From Mactra quadrangularis (taxonomy: Eukaryota > Mollusca > Bivalvia > Venerida > Mactridae), in the NCBI GenBank assembly GCA_025267735.1, contig CM046301.1, positions 54,765,872 through 54,829,871 on the forward strand: 64,000 bases of DNA, in the 5' to 3' direction. The position numbers and the translations under genes were made by a program. Positions within the stretch are counted from its first letter, which is position 1, and every line of letters starts with the position of its first letter. The notes beneath the pieces are model-generated. The model ran no database searches and had not been told where the DNA came from. It saw only the letters and a program-made list of their open reading frames with translations. Below, one piece after another: positions 10,042 to 22,899 of the stretch.

Positions 10042-12069
10042 CAGGTCTCAAATTAAAAAAAAATGGACTTGCACATTTTTGCGAGTTGATTTTATTTCAT
10101 CTTGCAAAATGCAAACATCATTCGCATTTTAGTTGTTCGCTTGTCGAACAACTATATACGCCAATTGAGAAATCGGTGTAGCAACCTTACTACGGATTCT
10201 ACTTTTTTTGAGGTACACGACGGGGCTCAACTCTTCAAACCTATGATATACAGACTTTTCAAACATTTTTATAAATTAGTATAGCAAGCTTACTACAAAA
10301 TATTCTTTTTGAGGTACTTGAAGGAACTCAACTCTTCAAGCATGTGTATTACTGAGAAAGGTTTTGATAATTAATATTGTAATAATTACTTTTAACCAAA
10401 CACTGAAAATATATACAACAGTGAATTTTCCCTGTGGTGAACCCCAATTTGAAAGGGTGTAACGCATTAATCTCTCATTCTATACGTAGACGATAAAACA
10501 TATCTTGGCTCAGACGCTTAACTCATATCGCACGACAACAACGCACAGAAAGTAGTGCGGTGTATACATGAATATAAAACCGTTGTATGTTTTTATCTTT
10601 TTTTTAAGATGTAATCATGATGATAAAATTGTAAATAATGCTGGCTTATAACTACAGGAATACCTATCCATAGATTCAAGGTGCTTTCAAACCTCAATGG
10701 GTATATTATCCGTAGCGTATCCTAATTTCGTTTTCAAAGGTTTGTGTCATGATTGACAGAAGATGGAAACACTTTCTCATGGACAATAAATGGCCAGTAT
10801 AAAAGTTTTATTTAACGTGCACATTACTTTTATGGATAGCAATATCATATTTCGAAATCTCAAAAACATATTTCATTTATTCAGAACATGTAAAAATTGT
10901 CACGTGGTTTTAGGTATTTAGACGTTTTTACCCATGATGCTTAACGTAGTATCGTCCTGGCCAGTTAGTTTATGTTGAACTCTAATATAAATCAATGGAT
11001 GGGAAATTAAACAGAAATCAATTAGGATTATTGGTCAAATTGTTCCACGTTGTATTTTTCTCATAGCTCTGATATGGTAATGAATTGAAGTTAAAAGTTC
11101 TGTTGCAAATTTAAAAACACTTATCATTACTTGATAATTACTTATTATAAGTTAAATGCAATATATATTAATACAAGTTGTAGATTTCTACGCCGTGAGT
11201 GACACTATTGAATGTATACAGGTGGTTCTGTTACATATTAGTAACATGTCCAATTAATTTGTATGAACATTCAATTGTATTTCCCTGTACTCCTCTATCA
11301 GTATGGTTATTATGCCTGTGCAATTATAGGAGTATGCATTTTAATCAATTTCTAAATTAGTTTTACCTGAACATTGGGATATCGTTTTTTGGGATAATTC
11401 AATGAAAATTGGATTTTCATGTACAGTTTACAAGTACAAATGGCACCATTTTGAAGATTTCATACAAATAAAGCTCTACAGTCTATGTTTCGAAAAACGA
11501 AATCTTATTCTACATATTTTTTTCACATTTTGAGCACATTAAGGGACCGAAGCACAACATGTTTTCTATGTCGAACAACTCCAGTGCCTTTATCGCTTTG
11601 ATTTTCTCCTAATATTCATACATGTAATATAAAAACAACATAATACTATATTTAACTATAGATAGAACAAGAGCGTTATTGTTTGACAAAGAATATCGAT
11701 CATGTTTTACTGTTAATTTTTAATTAATACCATCGATCTATCTGGCCATTTAAATGCTGATTTGATCCTCATTAGTTTGGACATAAATATTTTTGCAATG
11801 GTTTCAAATCGCGAAAAGTTGCGAGTTAAAATAAAAGTTACTCGAAATTTTCTAAATCTACTCGCATTTTGCGAGTATGCGAGCCTAAATTCGAACCCTG
11901 TATTTTCTCTATTCAATTCTATACAATATGCAATTCTAAAATTATTCAAAATACATTTCTATTCAATATATCTTTTTATTTAAAATATATAATTATGTAT
12001 CCACAAAACAACTCTAAATACAATATATATACAATTCTTAACAGAATTCGATTATATATACAATATACC
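10042..12069. other. Unit middle part, AT-rich, no gene seen (copy 2)
   Basis: A 90-codon frame (9909-10181) overlaps the LINE end and the right target-site copy. It starts in UTR, contains the duplicated site and breaks in copy 1 by one base, so it is not convincing. At 11815-11885 there is a patch of repeated CGAG/CTCG words on both strands. Otherwise I see nothing. Copies 1 and 3-10 are equivalent. Confidence 0.5.
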
Positions 12070-12422
12070 ATAGAATAGAATAGAATAATCTTTATTTTGA
12101 GTCGGTACATATACATTATAAATAACATAAGCTCTAGTGAGCTTTTAAACCGACTTTGATTAACATAATGTATAAAATCAACAAATGTAAAAATACCTGT
12201 AAGATAAAGAAGATTACATTACATAAATACATATATTATTATTAAAACTATAAAACTCATTGTTATACATTATTACTTATGACATTGCATCAATATACAA
12301 AGTGTCTATACAATAATACAAGTCGATACCTAGGTTATATAATTATCAATTATATATTTTCACATATACTCGTACAAACGACATAAAAATGCCCGAAAGA
12401 CCGATGCTTAAATTAATGGGCC
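12070..12422 (-). mobile_element. 3' end of a second LINE, minus strand (copy 2; all units)
   Basis: Read on the minus strand this ends with AAAATAAAGATTATTCTATT, a poly(A)-like signal followed by an (ATTCT)n microsatellite tail, as in many CR1-like non-LTR elements. Just before the tail is a compact double stem: AAGCTC/GAGCTT (12129-12144, 4-base loop) enclosed by GTCGGT/ACCGAC (12101-12106 and 12149-12154). The microsatellite has one extra unit in copy 10. The 5' boundary is unclear; the coding remnant ending at 12423 may belong to the same element. Confidence 0.6.
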
Positions 12423-12698
12423 CTAGTTTAGGTCGAAAGTTCCTTGGTACGAAAACAAACAAGTTCCGTAAAAATCAGTACCGAACGGATTGATTTTATC
12501 AGATACTTTTTCTATTCGAGCGCTCTTGAGTTTATCAAAACGAACTTTTTTGCTAGCGATCATATCCGAGATTTTCGAATGTGGATAAAATAATTTCAGT
12601 GCGGACTGCGGATCGGCGACACTCCCCCCGACTTTGAATATTTGCCTTGGGTCGTTGGCCTTTAAAATTTCAGCGCTTTTTATACTTAACGAAACTTC
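12423..12698 (-). pseudogene. Unrecognised coding remnant, minus strand (copy 2; all units)
   Basis: A 91-codon open frame without an ATG, ending in FDLN and a stop. The composition looks protein-like (DPRQIFKVGGSVADPQSALK, FDKLKSARIEKVSDKINPFG) rather than like translated AT-rich spacer. It sits just upstream, on the same strand, of the (ATTCT)n LINE tail, so it may be the C-terminus encoded by that element. I do not recognise a domain. In copy 10 the 84-bp insertion falls inside it and changes the upstream part of the frame. Confidence 0.4.
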
Positions 12699-12818
12699 TT
12701 AGTACCCAAATTTCCATATTGTAGGATTTTTTATTTTTAAATATCTATGTCCGATCGACAATGGAAATGTGTTCATTATCTAGAGTACAATACTGCCGTC
12801 TGCTTGCATAGCTTTTTT

Positions 12819-13115
12819 ATCGATACAAACCCGGTTTTGTCGTATGCCTACATGCGTTTAAAAGTGGAAATGGGAAGATTTCTTATTGCTTTGGTTTAAC
12901 ATGAAACAATAGCTATTTTTTATATCTGCAGGTGACGCACCGCTCAGCAAAAGACATATGGCAATTTCTCGTTCTTGTGGCGACATTCGAGCCAATTCTT
13001 GATTTTTCGGTGTGCATATCAACCAACTAAAAAGTTTCACCAAAACAGACCACGAGGGATATTTACCTATTTCCGTTTTTCAACATATGAACGATAAAAC
13101 CGGGTTTGCATCAAT
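12819..13115. repeat. 297-bp element with imperfect terminal inverted repeats (copy 2; all units)
   Basis: The arms 12819-12842 (ATCGATACAAACCCGGTTTT...) and 13092-13115 are inverted copies with a few mismatches around an invariant AAACCCGGTTTT core, and weaker similarity extends inward for another 30 bp or so. A minus-strand 61-codon frame (12858-13043) containing RMSPQEREIAICLLLSGASP lies inside. It begins at TTG, not ATG. It is faintly like a helix-turn-helix but not assignable. No clear target duplication is seen. It could be a small MITE or a remnant. Confidence 0.4.
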
Positions 13116-13590
13116 AAATAAGCACAGTGAATTAGATGTCTCTGATAAGCATGGCAACCATGCAAACAAACGACAGTATGGTTCTATATTTTCCATTATC
13201 AATCGGATATAGTGTTAAAACATATAAATTTCCAACAATATTGAAATCGGGGTACTTAGGAGTTTCGATAAGTATATACATTTTACGCACTCAATCAATA
13301 CTTAAAGTTAAGATCTAGACCGTTCATTGTTTTGTGAACGATTTTTTTTATTTCAACACGAAACTTGAAAATTTTATTAATAGCCGTGATCTCCGTGGGT
13401 GACGTAACTCATTTATATAATGTAATAGTTAGAATACATTGTAGGCCTAATTCTAGAGTTAGGGTCATACAAATCAAACTTGTGCTAGCTGTGATAGATC
13501 TAATCGCTAAACTATTTTAAAAACAAATGCATTAGAAAGCTATTTATATTTTTAAATTTTATATTTTTTCATACGACAATTTCGTTAATG

Positions 13591-16500
13591 CCCTAAAATT
13601 ATAATAAAGTTCTAAACAATATAAAGTTCAAAGTACTTGTAATATACAATTCTATATGCATAATGAATTTCCATTCAGACAATATAATTATTTACAGGAA
13701 TTTGCAATATTTTGGTCGGCTGTGTCGTCTGCCATACAAGTATTTAGCAAAACATTTGTTTAATCAAAGACTAATTAGATACTGTAAAGGTACCGAATAT
13801 TACCAAGGCTTTGTACCTGATGTATGTAGATTGCTTCACAAGTATGATTTATTCAGTTTTATTGACCTGTATTTGTCTTCTGGGTCATTTCCATCGAAAA
13901 ATTCATTGAAAACCCTTCTACATAAAAAAGTAATGTTACCAGGACGCATTTCCAGATTGCAATCTGTCTGTAGTCTAGTACCCGCTGTAGATCTGCATAC
14001 AGCACTTATAGTTGGTAAACCATGTAAGATCTGGACATTATCACGTCGTTTTGATGAACTATCCATTGTATGTAGTCAATTTATGCGCATTCTAGGTAGA
14101 TTTTTCTCTCGTCCATATGTAGAACAGTGTACTCTTTGTGGTGATCTAGTCACAAACATTGTCCAACATCAGTTATGGTTTTGTCTTTGTAACAATCACA
14201 TTAGAGATAAATTTATTACTATTGCTTAAGCTGGACACTTTGAAACATGTAAATTCACTTCTGTTCATACATTGTGCTCATACATCTTCTTACTAGCGAT
14301 AGGAAGGTTAGAGCCTAATCTTTTGCACATTAAGAGTATCAACTCTATGTGTGACATTTAGTGCTGATTGTGGTTGTATATGATATTGCTTGCTTGAACA
14401 CTTTGTTAACAGTTCATTTAGCCCATCTCACCCACATTTCGCTTTCGCCCCCGAGTGAGATGGGTTTGGTCATGAACTTACTTATTTTGTGTTTGAACTA
14501 TTCTTGTAATAGCTTGTAATGGATAGATAATACTTTGCCTTCTAGTTATTACAGGATCTGCTTTGATTATCTTTTTGTATCTATATAATATATTTGCTTT
14601 ATCGTTTATTTGTATATATGATTATATATTATGCTCTTCAGTAATTGGAGGACATAAAAGTATATTATTTCCATACAGACAATATAATTATTTACCAGGT
14701 CTCAAATTAAAAAAAAATGGACTTGCACATTTTTGCGAGTTGATTTTATTTCATCTTGCAAAATGCAAACATCATTCGCATTTTAGTTGTTCGCTTGTCG
14801 AACAACTATATACGCCAATTGAGAAATCGGTGTAGCAACCTTACTACGGATTCTACTTTTTTTGAGGTACACGACGGGGCTCAACTCTTCAAACCTATGA
14901 TATACAGACTTTTCAAACATTTTTATAAATTAGTATAGCAAGCTTACTACAAAATATTCTTTTTGAGGTACTTGAAGGAACTCAACTCTTCAAGCATGTG
15001 TATTACTGAGAAAGGTTTTGATAATTAATATTGTAATAATTACTTTTAACCAAACACTGAAAATATATACAACAGTGAATTTTCCCTGTGGTGAACCCCA
15101 ATTTGAAAGGGTGTAACGCATTAATCTCTCATTCTATACGTAGACGATAAAACATATCTTGGCTCAGACGCTTAACTCATATCGCACGACAACAACGCAC
15201 AGAAAGTAGTGCGGTGTATACATGAATATAAAACCGTTGTATGTTTTTATCTTTTTTTTAAGATGTAATCATGATGATAAAATTGTAAATAATGCTGGCT
15301 TATAACTACAGGAATACCTATCCATAGATTCAAGGTGCTTTCAAACCTCAATGGGTATATTATCCGTAGCGTATCCTAATTTCGTTTTCAAAGGTTTGTG
15401 TCATGATTGACAGAAGATGGAAACACTTTCTCATGGACAATAAATGGCCAGTATAAAAGTTTTATTTAACGTGCACATTACTTTTATGGATAGCAATATC
15501 ATATTGCGAAATCTCAAAAACATATTTCATTTATTCAGAACATGTAAAAATTGTCACGTGGTTTTAGGTATTTAGACGTTTTTACCCATGATGCTTAACG
15601 TAGTATCGTCCTGGCCAGTTAGTTTATGTTGAACTCTAATATAAATCAATGGATGGGAAATTAAACAGAAATCAATTAGGATTATTGGTCAAATTGTTCC
15701 ACGTTGTATTTTTCTCATAGCTCTGATATGGTAATGAATTGAAGTTAAAAGTTCTGTTGCAAATTTAAAAACACTTATCATTACTTGATAATTACTTATT
15801 ATAAGTTAAATGCAATAAATATTAATACCAGTTGTAGATTTCTACGCCGTGAGTGACACTATTGAATGTATACAGGTGGTTTTGCTACATATTAGTAACA
15901 TGTCCAATTAATTTGTATGAACATTCAATTGTATTTCCCTGTACTCCTCTATCAGTATGGTTATTATGCCTGTGCAATTATAGGAGTATGCATTTTAATC
16001 AATTTCTAAATTAGTTTTACCTGAACATTGGGATATCGTTTTTTGGGATAATTCAATGAAAATTGGATTTTTATGTACAGTTTACAAGTACAAATGGCAC
16101 CATTTTGAATATTTCATACAAATAAAGCTCTACAGTCTATGTTTCAAGAAACGAAATCTTATTCTACATATTTTTTTCACATTTTGAGCACATTAAGGGA
16201 CCGAAGCACAACATGTTTTCTATGTCGAACAACTCCAGTGCCTTTATCGCTTTGATTTTCTCCTAATATTCATACATGTAATATAAAAACAACATAATAC
16301 TATATTTAACTATAGATAGAACAAGAGCGTTATTGTTTGACAAAGAATATCGATCATGTTTTACTGTTAATTTTTAATTAATACCATCGATCTATCTGGC
16401 CATTTAAATGCTGATTTGATCCTCATTAGTTTGGACATAAATATTTTTGCAATGGTTTCAAATCGCGAAAAGTTGCGAGTTAAAATAAAAGTTACTCGAA

Positions 16501-18244
16501 ATTTTCTAAATCTACTCGCATTTTGCGAGTATGCGAGCCTAAATTCGAACCCTGTATTTTCTCTATTCAATTCTATACAATATGCAATTCTAAAATTATT
16601 CAAAATACATTTCTATTCAATATATCTTTTTATTTAAAATATATAAGTATGTATCCACAAAACAACTCTAAATACAATATATATACAATTCTTAACAGAA
16701 TTCGATTATATATACAATATACCATAGAATAGAATAGAATAATCTTTATTTTGAGTCGGTACATATACATTATAAATAACATAAGCTCTAGTGAGCTTTT
16801 AAACCGACTTTGATTAACATAATGTATAAAATCAACAAATGTAAAAATACCTGTAAGATAAAGAAGATTACATTACATAAATACATATATTATTATTAAA
16901 ACTATAAAACTCATTGTTATACATTATTACTTATGACATTGCATCAATATACAAAGTGTCTATACAATAATACAAGTCGATACCTAGGTTATATAATTAT
17001 CAATTATATATTTTCACATATACTCGTACAAACGACATAAAAATGCCCGAAAGACCGATGCTTAAATTAATGGGCCCTAGTTTAGGTCGAAAGTTCCTTG
17101 GTACGAAAACAAACAAGTTCCGTAAAAATCAGTACCGAACGGATTGATTTTATCAGATACTTTTTCTATTCGAGCGCTCTTGAGTTTATCAAAACGAACT
17201 TTTTTGCTAGCGATCATATCCGAGATTTTCGAATGTGGATAAAATAATTTCAGTGCGGACTGCGGATCGGCGACACTCCCCCCGACTTTGAATATTTGCC
17301 TTGGGTCGTTGGCCTTTAAAATTTCAGCGCTTTTTATACTTAACGAAACTTCTTAGTACCCAAATTTCCATATTGTAGGATTTTTTATTTTTAAATATCT
17401 ATGTCCGATCGACAATGGAAATGTGTTCATTATCTAGAGTACAATACTGCCGTCTGCTTGCATAGCTTTTTTATCGATACAAACCCGGTTTTGTCGTATG
17501 CCTACATGCGTTTAAAAGTGGAAATGGGAAGATTTCTTATTGCTTTGGTTTAACATGAAACAATAGCTATTTTTTATATCTGCAGGTGACGCACCGCTCA
17601 GCAAAAGACATATGGCAATTTCTCGTTCTTGTGGCGACATTCGAGCCAATTCTTGATTTTTCGGTGTGCATATCAACCAACTAAAAAGTTTCACCAAAAC
17701 AGACCACGAGGGATATTTACCTATTTCCGTTTTTCAACATATGAACGATAAAACCGGGTTTGCATCAATAAATAAGCACAGTGAATTAGATGTCTCTGAT
17801 AAGCATGACAACCATGCAAACAAACGACAGTATGGTTCTATATTTTCCATTATCAATCGGATATAGTGTTAAAACATATAAATTTCCAACAATATTGAAA
17901 TCGGGGTACTTAGGAGTTTCGATAAGTATATACATTTTACGCACTCAATCAATACTTAAAGTTAAGATCTAGACCGTTCATTGTTTTGTGAACGATTTTT
18001 TTTATTTCAACACGAAACTTGAAAATTTTATTAATAGCCGTGATCTCCGTGGGTGACGTAACTCATTTATATAATGTAATAGTTAGAATACATTGTAGGC
18101 CTAATTCTAGAGTTAGGGTCATACAAATCAAACTTGTGCTAGCTGTGATAGATCTAATCGCTAAACTATTTTAAAAACAAATGCATTAGAAAGCTATTTA
18201 TATTTTTAAATTTTATATTTTTTCATACGACAATTTCGTTAATG
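13591..18244 (+). repeat. Array copy 3 (4654 bp, type B)
   Basis: Type B: Leu codon in the LINE frame (TTGTTT), GGACAT (His), ATTGCGAAAT, CAAGAAACG. Private variant: ATATAAGTATG near 16645. Confidence 0.9.
13663..14229 (+). pseudogene. LINE C-terminal remnant, copy 3
   Basis: Same frame as copy 2 with Val32 replaced by Leu (KHLFNQ). Confidence 0.7.
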
Positions 18245-21200
18245 CCCTAAAATTATAATAAAGTTCTAAACAATATAAAGTTCAAAGTACTTGTAATATA
18301 CAATTCTATATGCATAATGAATTTCCATTCAGACAATATAATTATTTACAGGAATTTGCAATATTTTGGTCGGCTGTGTCGTCTGCCATACAAGTATTTA
18401 GCAAAACATTTGTTTAATCAAAGACTAATTAGATACTGTAAAGGTACCGAATATTACCAAGGCTTTGTACCTGATGTATGTAGATTGCTTCACAAGTATG
18501 ATTTATTCAGTTTTATTGACCTGTATTTGTCTTCTGGGTCATTTCCATCGAAAAATTCATTGAAAACCCTTCTACATAAAAAAGTAATGTTACCAGGACG
18601 CATTTCCAGATTGCAATCTGTCTGTAGTCTAGTACCCGCTGTAGATCTGCATACAGCACTTATAGTTGGTAAACCATGTAAGATCTGGACATTATCACGT
18701 CGTTTTGATGAACTATCCATTGTATGTAGTCAATTTATGCGCATTCTAGGTAGATTTTTCTCTCGTCCATATGTAGAACAGTGTACTCTTTGTGGTGATC
18801 TAGTCACAAACATTGTCCAACATCAGTTATGGTTTTGTCTTTGTAACAATCACATTAGAGATAAATTTATTACTATTGCTTAAGCTGGACACTTTGAAAC
18901 ATGTAAATTCACTTCTGTTCATACATTGTGCTCATACATCTTCTTACTAGCGATAGGAAGGTTAGAGCCTAATCTTTTGCACATTAAGAGTATCAACTCT
19001 ATGTGTGACATTTAGTGCTGATTGTGGTTGTATATGATATTGCTTGCTTGAACACTTTGTTAACAGTTCATTTAGCCCATCTCACCCACATTTCGCTTTC
19101 GCCCCCGAGTGAGATGGGTTTGGTCATGAACTTACTTATTTTGTGTTTGAACTATTCTTGTAATAGCTTGTAATGGATAGATAATACTTTGCCTTCTAGT
19201 TATTACAGGATCTGCTTTGATTATCTTTTTGTATCTATATAATATATTTGCTTTATCGTTTATTTGTATATATGATTATATATTATGCTCTTCAGTAATT
19301 GGAGGACATAAAAGTATATTATTTCCATACAGACAATATAATTATTTACCAGGTCTCAAATTAAAAAAAAATGGACTTGCACATTTTTGCGAGTTGATTT
19401 TATTTCATCTTGCAAAATGCAAACATCATTCGCATTTTAGTTGTTCGCTTGTCGAACAACTATATACGCCAATTGAGAAATCGGTGTAGCAACCTTACTA
19501 CGGATTCTACTTTTTTTGAGGTACACGACGGGGCTCAACTCTTCAAACCTATGATATACAGACTTTTCAAACATTTTTATAAATTAGTATAGCAAGCTTA
19601 CTACAAAATATTCTTTTTGAGGTACTTGAAGGAACTCAACTCTTCAAGCATGTGTATTACTGAGAAAGGTTTTGATAATTAATATTGTAATAATTACTTT
19701 TAACCAAACACTGAAAATATATACAACAGTGAATTTTCCCTGTGGTGAACCCCAATTTGAAAGGGTGTAACGCATTAATCTCTCATTCTATACGTAGACG
19801 ATAAAACATATCTTGGCTCAGACGCTTAACTCATATCGCACGACAACAACGCACAGAAAGTAGTGCGGTGTATACATGAATATAAAACCGTTGTATGTTT
19901 TTATCTTTTTTTTAAGATGTAATCATGATGATAAAATTGTAAATAATGCTGGCTTATAACTACAGGAATACCTATCCATAGATTCAAGGTGCTTTCAAAC
20001 CTCAATGGGTATATTATCCGTAGCGTATCCTAATTTCGTTTTCAAAGGTTTGTGTCATGATTGACAGAAGATGGAAACACTTTCTCATGGACAATAAATG
20101 GCCAGTATAAAAGTTTTATTTAACGTGCACATTACTTTTATGGATAGCAATATCATATTGCGAAATCTCAAAAACATATTTCATTTATTCAGAACATGTA
20201 AAAATTGTCACGTGGTTTTAGGTATTTAGACGTTTTTACCCATGATGCTTAACGTAGTATCGTCCTGGCCAGTTAGTTTATGTTGAACTCTAATATAAAT
20301 CAATGGATGGGAAATTAAACAGAAATCAATTAGGATTATTGGTCAAATTGTTCCACGTTGTATTTTTCTCATAGCTCTGATATGGTAATGAATTGAAGTT
20401 AAAAGTTCTGTTGCAAATTTAAAAACACTTATCATTACTTGATAATTACTTATTATAAGTTAAATGCAATAAATATTAATACCAGTTGTAGATTTCTACG
20501 CCGTGAGTGACACTATTGAATGTATACAGGTGGTTTTGCTACATATTAGTAACATGTCCAATTAATTTGTATGAACATTCAATTGTATTTCCCTGTACTC
20601 CTCTATCAGTATGGTTATTATGCCTGTGCAATTATAGGAGTATGCATTTTAATCAATTTCTAAATTAGTTTTACCTGAACATTGGGATATCGTTTTTTGG
20701 GATAATTCAATGAAAATTGGATTTTTATGTACAGTTTACAAGTACAAATGGCACCATTTTGAATATTTCATACAAATAAAGCTCTACAGTCTATGTTTCA
20801 AGAAACGAAATCTTATTCTACATATTTTTTTCACATTTTGAGCACATTAAGGGACCGAAGCACAACATGTTTTCTATGTCGAACAACTCCAGTGCCTTTA
20901 TCGCTTTGATTTTCTCCTAATATTCATACATGTAATATAAAAACAACATAATACTATATTTAACTATAGATAGAACAAGAGCGTTATTGTTTGACAAAGA
21001 ATATCGATCATGTTTTACTGTTAATTTTTAATTAATACCATCGATCTATCTGGCCATTTAAATGCTGATTTGATCCTCATTAGTTTGGACATAAATATTT
21101 TTGCAATGGTTTCAAATCGCGAAAAGTTGCGAGTTAAAATAAAAGTTACTCGAAATTTTCTAAATCTACTCGCATTTTGCGAGTATGCGAGCCTAAATTC

Positions 21201-22899
21201 GAACCCTGTATTTTCTCTATTCAATTCTATACAATATGCAATTCTAAAATTATTCAAAATACATTTCTATTCAATATATCTTTTTATTTAAAATATATAA
21301 TTATGTATCCACAAAACAACTCTAAATACAATATATATACAATTCTTAACAGAATTCGATTATATATACAATATACCATAGAATAGAATAGAATAATCTT
21401 TATTTTGAGTCGGTACATATACATTATAAATAACATAAGCTCTAGTGAGCTTTTAAACCGACTTTGATTAACATAATGTATAAAATCAACAAATGTAAAA
21501 ATACCTGTAAGATAAAGAAGATTACATTACATAAATACATATATTATTATTAAAACTATAAAACTCATTGTTATACATTATTACTTATGACATTGCATCA
21601 ATATACAAAGTGTCTATACAATAATACAAGTCGATACCTAGGTTATATAATTATCAATTATATATTTTCACATATACTCGTACAAACGACATAAAAATGC
21701 CCGAAAGACCGATGCTTAAATTAATGGGCCCTAGTTTAGGTCGAAAGTTCCTTGGTACGAAAACAAACAAGTTCCGTAAAAATCAGTACCGAACGGATTG
21801 ATTTTATCAGATACTTTTTCTATTCGAGCGCTCTTGAGTTTATCAAAACGAACTTTTTTGCTAGCGATCATATCCGAGATTTTCGAATGTGGATAAAATA
21901 ATTTCAGTGCGGACTGCGGATCGGCGACACTCCCCCCGACTTTGAATATTTGCCTTGGGTCGTTGGCCTTTAAAATTTCAGCGCTTTTTATACTTAACGA
22001 AACTTCTTAGTACCCAAATTTCCATATTGTAGGATTTTTTATTTTTAAATATCTATGTCCGATCGACAATGGAAATGTGTTCATTATCTAGAGTACAATA
22101 CTGCCGTCTGCTTGCATAGCTTTTTTATCGATACAAACCCGGTTTTGTCGTATGCCTACATGCGTTTAAAAGTGGAAATGGGAAGATTTCTTATTGCTTT
22201 GGTTTAACATGAAACAATAGCTATTTTTTATATCTGCAGGTGACGCACCGCTCAGCAAAAGACATATGGCAATTTCTCGTTCTTGTGGCGACATTCGAGC
22301 CAATTCTTGATTTTTCGGTGTGCATATCAACCAACTAAAAAGTTTCACCAAAACAGACCACGAGGGATATTTACCTATTTCCGTTTTTCAACATATGAAC
22401 GATAAAACCGGGTTTGCATCAATAAATAAGCACAGTGAATTAGATGTCTCTGATAAGCATGACAACCATGCAAACAAACGACAGTATGGTTCTATATTTT
22501 CCATTATCAATCGGATATAGTGTTAAAACATATAAATTTCCAACAATATTGAAATCGGGGGTACTTAGGAGTTTCGATAAGTATATACATTTTACGCACT
22601 CAATCAATACTTAAAGTTAAGATCTAGACCGTTCATTGTTTTGTGAACGATTTTTTTTATTTCAACACGAAACTTGAAAATTTTATTAATAGCCATGATC
22701 TCCGTGGGTGACGTAACTCATTTATATAATGTAATAGTTAGAATACATTGTAGGCCTAATTCTAGAGTTAGGGTCATACAAATCAAACTTGTGCTAGCTG
22801 TGATAGATCTAATCGCTAAACTATTTTAAAAACAAATGCATTAGAAAGCTATTTATATTTTTAAATTTTATATTTTTTCATACGACAATTTCGTTAATG
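18245..22899 (+). repeat. Array copy 4 (4655 bp, type B)
   Basis: Type B variants throughout, plus one extra G (CGGGGG) near 22560, shared with copy 5, and a private AGCCATGATC near 22691 where other copies read AGCCGTGATC. Confidence 0.9.
18317..18883 (+). pseudogene. LINE C-terminal remnant, copy 4
   Basis: Identical in translation to copy 3 (Leu32 form). Confidence 0.7.

Larger units (their letters stand above)
8937..13590 (+). repeat. Array copy 2 (4654 bp, type A)
   Basis: Type A: Val codon in the LINE frame (GTGTTT), GGAAAT (Asn), ATTTCGAAAT at 10849 and CGAAAAACG near 11490. Private variant: CATGGCAACC at about 13152. Its start junction reads AATGCACTAAAA, shared only with the copy 4/5 junction. 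Confidence 0.9.

Noticed and set aside
9909..10181. 90-codon frame repeated in units 2-10
   Set aside because: It begins in the LINE 3' UTR at a non-ATG codon, crosses the poly(A) signal and target-site copy, and is broken by one A in copy 1.
11815..11885. CGAG/CTCG-rich patch as a structured RNA or operator array
   Set aside because: The words are irregularly spaced and do not form a consistent stem or period.
12858..13043. 61-codon minus frame with MSPQEREIAICLLLSGASP as a helix-turn-helix transposase
   Set aside because: Similarity to a DNA-binding helix-turn-helix is too faint. The start is TTG and the rest of any transposase is missing.
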